5,991 bases of DNA from JACQXM01 sp964569425 (GTDB lineage: Bacteria > Planctomycetota > Phycisphaerae > UBA1845): positions 1 to 5,991 of the forward strand of contig CAZMVD010000183.1 in NCBI GenBank assembly GCA_964569425.1, in the 5' to 3' direction. The notes beneath the pieces are model-generated. The model had not been told where the DNA came from. It made no database searches and worked only from the letters and a program-made list of their open reading frames with translations. A program made the translations under genes and the position numbers. Below, piece after piece: positions 1 to 5,546 of this stretch; position 1 is the stretch's first letter, and every line of letters begins with the position of its first letter.

Positions 1-2794
1 ACCCGCGCGCCAGCTCGCGCAGCACCGCCGGCAGAATGCCCCCCTGGCGGAAGTAGTCCACCTCCACCGGAGTGTCAATGCGTGACACCACTTCGACCGT
101 TCGCACGGCGCCGGTGTCCGGGTCGGTCAGCCGCAGCCGCATGACCTGCCGCGGCGTAAGATCGTCGGAAAGGTCGAGCACGTCGAACACCTCGCGCCCC
201 GTAATCCCCAGCGACGCGGCGCTCTCGCCCTCCCGGTATTGCAGCGGCAGTATGCCCATGCCCACCAGGTTGCTTCGGTGGATGCGCTCATAGCTCTCCG
301 CCAGCACCGCGCGCACCCCCAGCAGCAGCGTGCCCTTCGCCGCCCAGTCGCGCGAGGAACCGGTGCCGTACTCCTTCCCCGCCAGCACCAGCAGCTCCGT
401 CCGCTCGTCACGGTAGCGCAGCGCCGCGTCGTAAATGCTCATCGCCGCGCCCGTGGGCAGGTGAACGGTCACGCCGCCCTCCGTGCCCGGAGCCAGACGG
501 TTGCGCAGCCGGATGTTCGCGAACGTCCCCCGCGTCATCACCCGGTCGTTGCCCCGCCGCGATCCGTAACTGTTGAAATCCACCGGCTTGACCCCGCGCT
601 CCTGCAAAAAGCGCCCCGCCGGCGAATCCGCCTTGATCGATCCCGCGGGCGAAATGTGATCGGTGGTCACCGAATCGCCCACCATCACCAGCACCCGCGC
701 CCCGTTGATCGGCCGCACCGGCTGCGGTTCACGCGTCAGCCCCTCAAAAAAGGGCGGCTTCTGAATGTACGTGCTCTCCGCGTTCCACTGGTAGGTATCG
801 CCCCCCACGCCGCTGATGCGGTTCCAGCGCTCGTTGCCGTCGAACACCCGCCCGTACTGTGCCCGGAACATGTCCGGCGTCACCGATTGCGAAATGGCCG
901 CGGCGATCTCGCTCTGCGCCGGCCAGATATCGCGCAGGAATACCTCGCGTCCCTGCCCATCCGTGCCCAGCGGCTCGTTCAGCAGGTCGATGTCCGTCGT
1001 CCCCGCAATGGCATAAGCCACCACCAGCGGCGGCGAGGCCAGGTAATTCGCCTTGACCTGCGGATGCACGCGCCCCTCAAAATTGCGATTGCCGCTGAGC
1101 ACCGCCGCAACGACCAGTTCACCCTGATTCACCGCCTCGGCCACCCGCTCAGGCAGCGGCCCGCTGTTGCCGATGCACGTGGTGCAGCCATACCCAACCG
1201 TGTGGAAGCCCAGCCGTTCCAGATAGGGCATCAACCCCGCCGCATTCAGATACTCCGTCACCACCCGCGAACCCGGCGCCAGACTGGTCTTCACGCTCGG
1301 ATAGACCTTCAACCCGCGCTCGCACGCCTTTTTCGCCAGCAATCCGGCCGCCAGCATCACCGAAGGATTCGAGGTATTCGTGCAACTGGTAATCGCGGCA
1401 ATCACCACCGATCCGTGCTTGAGCGGCACGCGCTCCCCGTCCAGATCAACCTCAATACCATCGAGCCCCGGATCGGCCTGGGCCACCGCGGCGGCGCTCG
1501 AACCGCCGCCGGGAATGCGGCCTCCTTCGTTGGCCCAGCTTTCCTTGGTCGAAGTGCGCCCCGGTGCCGACTTCCCATAAACGACGTTCAGATCATTGCG
1601 CCATTGCTCTTTCATGTTCGACAGGGCGATGCGGTCCTGCGGGCGCCGCGGGCCGGCCAGGCTCGGCTCCACCGTAGAAAGGTCCAGCCCCAGCGTGTCG
1701 TGGAACTCAGGGTCGGGCGTGGCGTCCGTCCGGAACAGGTCCTGCTCCTTGCAGTAGCGCTCCACCAGGTCGACCAGCTCCTCCGACCGCGCCGTGCGCC
1801 GCAAATAACCCAGCGTTTCATCATCCACCGGGAAAAAGCCCATCGTCGCCCCGTACTCGGGGGCCATATTGGCCACCGTGGCCCGGTCGGCCAGACTCAT
1901 GCTGCTGATCCCCGCCCCGTAGAATTCTACGAACTTGCCCACCACACCCTTCTTCCGGAGCTTTTCCGTGATGGTCAGAACCACGTCCGTCGCGGTCGCC
2001 CCCTCGCGCAGCTTGCCGGTCAGCTTGAAGCCCACCACTTCGGGCATCAGCATGTAGATGGGCTGCCCCAGCATGACCGCCTCCGCCTCGATCCCGCCCA
2101 CACCCCACCCCACCACGCCCAACCCATTGATCATGGTCGTGTGGCTGTCGGTGCCCACCAGGCTGTCGGGCATCGCGGTCAGCGCGCCGTTAACTTCCCG
2201 CACCGCCACCACCGACGCGAGATACTCAAGGTTCACCTGGTGCACGATGCCGGTGGCGGGGGGAACGACGCGGAAGTTGTGGAACGCCTTCTGACCCCAG
2301 CGAAGAAACTCGTAGCGCTCCACGTTGCGCTCGAACTCGCGCTCCGCGTTGATGCCCAGCGCCGCGCTCGAGCCGAATGCGTCCACCTGCACCGAGTGAT
2401 CGATCACCAAATCCACCGGAATGAGCGGGTTGATCTTGCGCGGATCGCCGCCGAGCTGCGCCACCGCGTCGCGCATCGCGGCCAGATCCACCACCGCCGG
2501 CACCCCCGTGAAATCCTGCAGCAGCACCCGCGCAGGAACGAAGGGAATCTCCTGATCGGACGCGCTCCCCGGACTCCACGATGCCACCCTCTTGACATCG
2601 CCTTCCGTAATCGTGAAGCCGTCCACGTTGCGCAGCACGCTCTCCAGCAGCACCTTGATGCTGAACGGCAGCCGCCCCAGCCGACACACCCCCGCACGCT
2701 CCAGCGCCGCCAGGCGATGGATGGCAACCTGGCCCATTTTCGACGAAAGCGTATCGCGACTGCCCCAGGCATCCCGTGAATTCGTTGTGTTCAT
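1..2794 (-). CDS. acnA: Aconitate hydratase A, partial at the C-terminal end
   Basis: Aconitase interconverts citrate and isocitrate via cis-aconitate in the TCA cycle, in the cytoplasm, using a [4Fe-4S] cluster. Reading from the ATG at 2794 gives 931 uninterrupted codons running off the left edge. The cluster ligands are visible: Cys471 in SCTNTSNPSVM, and Cys537 and Cys540 in GCTTCIGNSGPLP. Their 66 and 3 residue spacing matches that known for AcnA/IRP1 proteins. Other family motifs are GTDSHTTMINGLG (Asp216-His218), GDSVTTDHISPAG (from about residue 706) and the swivel-domain loop GKEYGTGSSRDWAAKG (Arg815). The last visible residues, GGILPAVLRELARG, are the usual AcnA tail, so only a few codons should be missing. 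The cluster cysteines sit about 36 residues later than in E. coli AcnA, which suggests a modest insertion. No strong Shine-Dalgarno precedes the ATG. The opposite strand is open for 846 codons, but this is only a composition shadow. Confidence 0.97.
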   Translation of the reverse strand, partial: MNTTNSRDAWGSRDTLSSKMGQVAIHRLAALERAGVCRLGRLPFSIKVLLESVLRNVDGFTITEGDVKRVASWSPGSASDQEIPFVPARVLLQDFTGVPAVVDLAAMRDAVAQLGGDPRKINPLIPVDLVIDHSVQVDAFGSSAALGINAEREFERNVERYEFLRWGQKAFHNFRVVPPATGIVHQVNLEYLASVVAVREVNGALTAMPDSLVGTDSHTTMINGLGVVGWGVGGIEAEAVMLGQPIYMLMPEVVGFKLTGKLREGATATDVVLTITEKLRKKGVVGKFVEFYGAGISSMSLADRATVANMAPEYGATMGFFPVDDETLGYLRRTARSEELVDLVERYCKEQDLFRTDATPDPEFHDTLGLDLSTVEPSLAGPRRPQDRIALSNMKEQWRNDLNVVYGKSAPGRTSTKESWANEGGRIPGGGSSAAAVAQADPGLDGIEVDLDGERVPLKHGSVVIAAITSCTNTSNPSVMLAAGLLAKKACERGLKVYPSVKTSLAPGSRVVTEYLNAAGLMPYLERLGFHTVGYGCTTCIGNSGPLPERVAEAVNQGELVVAAVLSGNRNFEGRVHPQVKANYLASPPLVVAYAIAGTTDIDLLNEPLGTDGQGREVFLRDIWPAQSEIAAAISQSVTPDMFRAQYGRVFDGNERWNRISGVGGDTYQWNAESTYIQKPPFFEGLTREPQPVRPINGARVLVMVGDSVTTDHISPAGSIKADSPAGRFLQERGVKPVDFNSYGSRRGNDRVMTRGTFANIRLRNRLAPGTEGGVTVHLPTGAAMSIYDAALRYRDERTELLVLAGKEYGTGSSRDWAAKGTLLLGVRAVLAESYERIHRSNLVGMGILPLQYREGESAASLGITGREVFDVLDLSDDLTPRQVMRLRLTDPDTGAVRTVEVVSRIDTPVEVDYFRQGGILPAVLRELARG

Positions 2795-2869
2795 CTTGAT
2801 CGATCTCGATTCTTTGGCAGGAACTTCGGCCGGGCCCGGGCCAAACCACCCGAACCGCTCGACAAATGG

Positions 2870-2897
2870 ATCATAAGCCTCACTCGTCTTTCGTCAA
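2870..2897 (-). promoter_or_regulatory. Candidate sigma70-type promoter for acnA
   Basis: On the minus strand a -35 hexamer TTGACG (2897-2892) and a -10 hexamer TATGAT (2875-2870) are separated by 16 bases. Each differs from consensus at one position. The implied transcription start lies near 2863, giving a leader of roughly 70 bases before the acnA ATG. The leader contains the GC-rich palindrome GGCCCGGGCC but no regulator site I recognise. This suggests acnA can be transcribed separately from the genes upstream of it. The call rests on sequence match only. Confidence 0.6.
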
Positions 2898-2957
2898 AAA
2901 ACCGCTCCCGCATCACGCTACCGCCGGTAAACCCCTGCCCGGCGTCGGCAATGGGGG

Positions 2958-2984
2958 CGCCCGGCGGCCGAACCCGCCCGGGCG
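2958..2984 (-). terminator. GC-rich hairpin after the 109-residue gene, weak terminator candidate
   Basis: CGCCCGG (2958-2964) and CCGGGCG (2978-2984) form a perfect 7-bp stem with a 13-base loop. It lies 33 bases past the stop of the upstream minus-strand gene and before the acnA promoter. There is no T-tract on the exit side, so it is not a canonical intrinsic terminator. The second arm overlaps the self-complementary CCGCCCGGGCGG (2974-2985), which could fold alternatively. Such stems arise easily in GC-rich DNA. The rest of the 223-base gap between the two genes shows only the acnA promoter. Confidence 0.25.
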
Positions 2985-3017
2985 GTGCGCAGGCGGCGCT
3001 GGAATCCCGCAGCGACT

Positions 3018-3347
3018 TCAGGCGTCTTTGCCGGGGCGCTTTAGGCCCATTCTGGATGCGAGGTCGAGTTGCGTCTCGTCCACAATGCGATTGACCCAGC
3101 CCTTGGTCGGCAGGTCTATGTGCGAAATGGCATCCAGGCGTATCAACATCGCCGGATGTTCACGGCGGCCATCCTCGTCTTCCACCACCGCGCTCGACAG
3201 CGTCAGAAACCCGGTGTCCATCTTGGCGATGGCATCCGAAGGGCGTATGGCCGAACTGGTCCCCAGCGGAATGTGAAACGTGCCCGAAATGCGGATGCCC
3301 ATCTTCAGGTAGATCGTCAGGTCGCAAACTTTCGTCGATTTTTCCAT
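3018..3347 (-). CDS. Conserved-looking protein of unknown function, 109 residues
   Basis: I do not recognise a named function. The chosen ATG at 3347 gives a protein beginning MEKSTKVCDLTIYLKMG. An in-frame GTG at 3377 would add ten unconvincing residues (MPGGACCRDA). Residues 7-80 look like an alternating beta-rich domain: VCDLTIYLK, IRISGTFHIP (18-27), a GFLTLSSAVVED strand (46-57), and PAMLIRLDAISHIDLP (65-80). The rest (81-109) is a polar, basic tail. The 'strand, GTFHIP, FLTLxxA, I-L-I' layout resembles small domains that planctomycete genomes annotate as hypothetical or DUF proteins, but I cannot assign a family. There is no signal peptide, membrane segment or catalytic motif, so it is probably cytoplasmic. 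It lies downstream of the 24-codon frame on the same strand (69-base gap) and upstream of acnA (223-base gap). Co-transcription with the small frame is plausible. A functional link to aconitase is not shown. Confidence 0.75.
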   Translation of the reverse strand: MEKSTKVCDLTIYLKMGIRISGTFHIPLGTSSAIRPSDAIAKMDTGFLTLSSAVVEDEDGRREHPAMLIRLDAISHIDLPTKGWVNRIVDETQLDLASRMGLKRPGKDA

Positions 3348-3385
3348 CGCGTCTCTACAACACGCACCCCCCGGCACGCCCCGGT

Positions 3386-3402
3386 ACGCCGCAAACCGGC
3401 GT
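3386..3402 (-). other. Short hairpin between the small peptide frame and the 109-residue gene
   Basis: ACGCCG (3386-3391) and CGGCGT (3397-3402) form a perfect 6-bp stem with a 5-base loop (CAAAC on the plus strand). It sits 15 bases beyond the stop of the 24-codon frame and 38 bases before the next ATG. No T-tract follows, so it is not a standard terminator. It could stabilise or attenuate a shared transcript, or be a chance feature of GC-rich DNA. Confidence 0.25.
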
Positions 3403-3416
3403 GAAACTCAATCGGT

Positions 3417-3491
3417 TCAAACCCCGGCGATGAACCTCGCGCTCCACACCGTCAGCACGATCAACACCACGTAGGCGATCAACCACTCCAT
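3417..3491 (-). CDS. Small hydrophobic peptide, 24 residues, likely membrane-spanning
   Basis: A 25-codon frame starts at the ATG at 3491 and stops with TGA at 3417. It begins MEWLIAYVVLIVLTVW and continues with Ser-Ala-Arg19-Phe-Ile-Ala-Gly-Val. Residues 3-18 are almost entirely hydrophobic with Trp at both ends (Trp3, Trp16) and one late Arg19, as in a single short transmembrane helix. An AAGGAG Shine-Dalgarno lies 8 bases upstream, the best ribosome-binding site in the window. A nearer ATG at 3496 leads to only five codons and is too close to the Shine-Dalgarno. A candidate promoter lies about 70 bases upstream, and the 109-residue gene follows on the same strand. I recognise no family. 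Translation signals plus composition make it a credible small membrane protein, though a leader peptide or chance frame is possible. Confidence 0.5.
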   Translation of the reverse strand: MEWLIAYVVLIVLTVWSARFIAGV

Positions 3492-3499
3492 CCCATAAT

Positions 3500-3505
3500 C
3501 TCCTT
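3500..3505 (-). promoter_or_regulatory. Strong Shine-Dalgarno AAGGAG for the 24-residue peptide
   Basis: The minus strand reads AAGGAG at 3505-3500, a full six-base match to the anti-Shine-Dalgarno core. It stands 8 bases from the ATG at 3491 and only 3 bases from the ATG at 3496. The spacing selects the 3491 start, which opens the 24-residue hydrophobic frame rather than a five-codon frame. No other gene start is near enough to use it. Confidence 0.6.
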
Positions 3506-3561
3506 AGGTCGGCCTGTGGGTCGTGACGCCCGATTCCAAGCCTGAACCAACGGCGTAAGCC

Positions 3562-3589
3562 ATTGTACTAGCGCACCCCGCTCGGGCAA
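3562..3589 (-). promoter_or_regulatory. Candidate promoter for the small peptide and the 109-residue gene
   Basis: On the minus strand a strong -10 hexamer TACAAT (3567-3562, five of six consensus bases) is preceded 16 bases upstream by TTGCCC (3589-3584), a partial -35 match. The implied start near 3555 gives a leader of about 64 bases before the 24-codon frame. With the rightward candidate at 3698-3725 it makes the 255-base gap a divergent promoter region. I saw no convincing operator repeat in the gap. Confidence 0.45.
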
Positions 3590-3697
3590 TTCCTCACGGC
3601 AACGTCTTGTCAACCATTCCTCCATCCTGGCGTACCGTCGTGCCGCAGCGCCGACGCAGCGCCCCCCCAACAAGGCGCCGCGAAACCGATCCACGGC

Positions 3698-3725
3698 TTG
3701 ACACCCCCCGTGACCCGCATACCGT
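3698..3725 (+). promoter_or_regulatory. Candidate promoter for the tsaC-phosphatase/rpiB operon
   Basis: A perfect -35 hexamer TTGACA (3698-3703) is followed after 16 bases by TACCGT (3720-3725), which keeps only the TA...T positions of a -10 box. Transcription would begin near 3732, leaving a leader of only about 15-20 bases before the first codon. The -10 is poor, so the exact start is uncertain. Confidence 0.4.
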
Positions 3726-3746
3726 GCAGCCCGACAAACGGGAACG

Positions 3747-4880
3747 ATGACCATGGCCACCGAAGTGCTGCAACTTGACCGCGAGAAGCGAACCGACGAC
3801 GCCATTCGCCGCGCCGCCAAACTGCTCGCCGAAGGCCGACTCGTCGCCTTCCCCACCGAAACCGTCTACGGACTTGCCGCCCGCGCCGACCTGCCCGATG
3901 CCGTCGCACGCCTTCGCGAGGCCAAAGGCCGCTCCACCGAAAAAGCCTTTACCGTTCATATCGGAACCCGCGAAGACGCCGCACAATACCTGATTCACGA
4001 AGAGCTGCCCCCCGTCGCGCGCCGCCTCATGCGCAAAGCATGGCCCGGACCGCTCACCCTCATCGTCAACGTCTCAAACCCGGACGCCGTTCCCGGTGCA
4101 GGCGCGCTCAACCAGAGCACCCGCGAGGCCATCTATTTCGACGGAACCATCGGGCTCCGCTGTCCGGACGATTGGATCGCCGAATCGCTACTGCGGGCGG
4201 TGCCCGCCCCCGTGGTGGCCGCCAGCGCCAACCTCGCCGGCCACCCGCCGCCGCAGGAAGGACGCGAAGTGCTCCGCGACCTCGACGGCTGCATCGACCT
4301 GCTCCTCGACGCCGGTCGAACCAAGTACAGCCGCCCGTCGACAATCGTCAGGATTACGCCGCAAGGGTATTCGCTGGTGCGCGAGGGAGTCTACGACGCG
4401 GGCAGTATCGAGCGACTCGCCACCCTCCGCGTGCTCTTCGTATGCACCGGAAACACCTGCCGCAGCCCCATGGCCGAGGGGCTCGCCAAGCAGTTTGCTG
4501 CGGAAAAGCTGGGTTGTACAATGGCTGAGTTGCCTTCCCAGGGCGTCATCATCTCGTCGGCGGGCACCGCCGGTGGATTTGGTCGCGCCGCCGACCACGC
4601 AGTGAAAGTGATGGCGCGCCGCGGAATCGACATCGCCGCCCATGGCTCCTCGCCCTTGGCGCCGGAACGCTTGCAGCAGGCGGACCACGTGCTCGTCATG
4701 ACCGCGGGGCATCGCGAAGCCGTGGTCGGCATCGCACCGCAGACCGCCGACCGCGTCACGCTGCTGCTCGACGGAGAGGACGTGGACGATCCGGTCGGCG
4801 GCACCGAAGAGGATTACGAAGCCTGCGCCCGCGTCATCGAACGCGGTGTGCGGGCACGGATGGAGGCGATTCTGTCATGA
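3747..4880 (+). CDS. tsaC: Threonylcarbamoyl-AMP synthase (TsaC/YrdC) fused to a low-molecular-weight phosphatase
   Basis: Two enzymes in one 377-residue chain. The N-terminal domain (about 14-215) is TsaC/Sua5/YrdC-like and makes threonylcarbamoyl-AMP from threonine, bicarbonate and ATP for t6A37 of ANN-decoding tRNAs. It shows VAFPTETVYGLAARA (33-47), the KxR pair Lys60/Arg62, WPGPLTLIV (99-107), SANLAG (160-165) and PSTIVRI (197-203). The C-terminal domain (about 226-377) is a low-molecular-weight phosphatase. Its P-loop CTGNTCRS has nucleophile Cys233 and Arg239, and the general acid is Asp348 in DDP. The P-loop, including Thr237, matches that of Bacillus YwlE, a protein-arginine phosphatase, rather than the Ile usual in tyrosine phosphatases, so phosphoarginine is a possible substrate. 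A second ATG at 3753 is better spaced from GGGAA (3740-3744) and may be the true start. The stop overlaps rpiB by 4 bases. Confidence 0.93.
   Translation: MTMATEVLQLDREKRTDDAIRRAAKLLAEGRLVAFPTETVYGLAARADLPDAVARLREAKGRSTEKAFTVHIGTREDAAQYLIHEELPPVARRLMRKAWPGPLTLIVNVSNPDAVPGAGALNQSTREAIYFDGTIGLRCPDDWIAESLLRAVPAPVVAASANLAGHPPPQEGREVLRDLDGCIDLLLDAGRTKYSRPSTIVRITPQGYSLVREGVYDAGSIERLATLRVLFVCTGNTCRSPMAEGLAKQFAAEKLGCTMAELPSQGVIISSAGTAGGFGRAADHAVKVMARRGIDIAAHGSSPLAPERLQQADHVLVMTAGHREAVVGIAPQTADRVTLLLDGEDVDDPVGGTEEDYEACARVIERGVRARMEAILS
4862..4866 (+). promoter_or_regulatory. Shine-Dalgarno GGAGG for rpiB inside the upstream gene
   Basis: GGAGG lies within the last codons of the tsaC-phosphatase gene, 10 bases before the rpiB ATG at 4877. 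Together with the ATGA stop/start overlap it supports the 4877 start and translational coupling of the two genes. Confidence 0.6.
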
Positions 4881-5329
4881 TCATTGCACTGTCCAGCGAC
4901 CATCGCGGCTTCGCGGCCAAGGAGCACATCAAGGGCCACCTCGCCAAGAGCGGCTACACCGTCAAAGACTTCGGCTGCAGCGAGCCCGTCAGTTGCGACT
5001 ACCCGGACACCGGCATCGCCGGCGCCGAATCCGTCGCCCGCGGCGAGTGCGAACGCGGAATCCTGCTGTGCGGCACCGGCATCGGCATGTCCATGTCCGC
5101 CAACAAGGTCCGCGGAATCCGCGCCGCCCTGTGCCACGACGAACTCACCGCCGAAATGTCCCGCCGCCACAACGACGCCAATGTGCTCTGCCTCCCCGCC
5201 GACCTCATCGGCCAGGAACTGATGCGCCGCGTCGTCGAGGTGTGGCTCAAAACCGACTACGAAGGCGGCCGCCACGACCGCCGCCTCCAGAAAATCGCTG
5301 AATACGAACGCAACGGCCAGTGCAAGTAG
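4877..5329 (+). CDS. rpiB: Ribose-5-phosphate isomerase B
   Basis: RpiB interconverts ribulose-5-phosphate and ribose-5-phosphate in the non-oxidative pentose phosphate pathway, in the cytoplasm. The protein has 150 residues, the normal length for the RpiB/LacA/LacB family. Visible landmarks are SSDHRGFAAKEHI (6-18, with Asp8/His9), the catalytic region CGTGIGMSMSANKVRGIRA (Cys65 as the proton-shuttling base, Gly-rich anion loop after it), HNDANVLCLP (98-107, where His98 corresponds to the ring-opening His99 of E. coli RpiB) and GGRHDRR (130-136, phosphate-binding basic residues). The cysteine at 65 and the overall pattern fit the RpiB branch rather than the LacA/LacB subunits. The ATG lies within the ATGA overlap with the preceding fusion gene, so co-translation is expected. 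The gene order recalls Bacillus ywlE-ywlF(rpiB). Confidence 0.96.
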   Translation: MIIALSSDHRGFAAKEHIKGHLAKSGYTVKDFGCSEPVSCDYPDTGIAGAESVARGECERGILLCGTGIGMSMSANKVRGIRAALCHDELTAEMSRRHNDANVLCLPADLIGQELMRRVVEVWLKTDYEGGRHDRRLQKIAEYERNGQCK

Positions 5330-5402
5330 CCGACAACCGGGCTGGGCAGACTCCGCCCGCTGTCCCGCCTCATCCCGAAAAACAACCGGCCGATTCCATT
5401 TT

Positions 5403-5418
5403 GACCCCGCAAGGGGTC
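5403..5418 (+). terminator. GCAA-loop hairpin after rpiB, weak terminator candidate
   Basis: GACCCC (5403-5408) and GGGGTC (5413-5418) form a perfect 6-bp stem closed by a GCAA (GNRA-type) tetraloop, a very stable small RNA hairpin. It lies 73 bases beyond the rpiB stop. No T-run follows, so it is not a canonical intrinsic terminator. It may still protect the 3' end of the operon transcript, or be part of the larger structured segment that begins 12 bases later. Confidence 0.35.
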
Positions 5419-5429
5419 GCGGACTGTAG

Positions 5430-5479
5430 CCACGGGTACAGCGCCGTCCGCCCCGAGGCGGACAGAGCGAAACCCGTGG
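5430..5479 (+). repeat. Nested inverted repeat in the intergenic gap, possible dispersed element
   Basis: The outer arms CCACGGGT (5430-5437) and ACCCGTGG (5472-5479) are a perfect 8-bp inverted repeat. Inside them GTCCGCC (5446-5452) and GGCGGAC (5457-5463) form a perfect 7-bp stem with a CCGA loop. The two stems are separated by symmetrical 8-base internal loops that both contain AGCG. Immediately outside, CGTGG-T-CCACG (5475-5485) is a further inverted repeat that could compete with the outer stem. The whole lies between rpiB and the next gene, codes for nothing I can see, and looks like a short palindromic intergenic repeat or a structured RNA. I cannot test copy number from one window. 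Confidence 0.5.
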
Positions 5480-5546
5480 TCCACGTGTCATGGCCCGCCA
5501 CTTTCCGCCCTGGCGGGGCGGAGGAACCGCTTTCGTCGAGGACCAC

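Noticed and set aside
1919..1930. Perfect palindrome GTAGAATTCTAC
   Set aside because: It lies inside acnA and encodes conserved aconitase residues (KFVEFYG), so it needs no regulatory explanation.
239..2779. An 846-codon open frame on the plus strand opposite acnA
   Set aside because: Its product is an Arg/His/Pro-rich low-sense sequence with no recognisable domain, while the minus strand encodes a textbook aconitase with all cluster cysteines. Long antisense frames are common opposite GC-rich genes with strong third-position bias.
2226..2849. A 207-codon minus-strand frame overlapping the acnA start
   Set aside because: It is a different frame of the same DNA, with Gly/Arg/Ala-rich composition. 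The aconitase frame accounts for the region.
2866..3276. Plus-strand frame of 136 codons through the acnA promoter gap and the 109-residue gene
   Set aside because: It has no plausible ribosome-binding site or domain pattern, and it overlaps the more protein-like minus-strand gene.
3610..3998. Minus-strand frames across the divergent gap and the tsaC 5' end
   Set aside because: They overlap the start of the fusion gene in antisense, are Gly/Arg-rich and match no family pattern.
5401..5430. TTGACC with TGTAGC 18 bases later as a promoter for the right-edge gene
   Set aside because: The -10 match is poor, and both boxes fall within or between the hairpins, which explain the sequence better.
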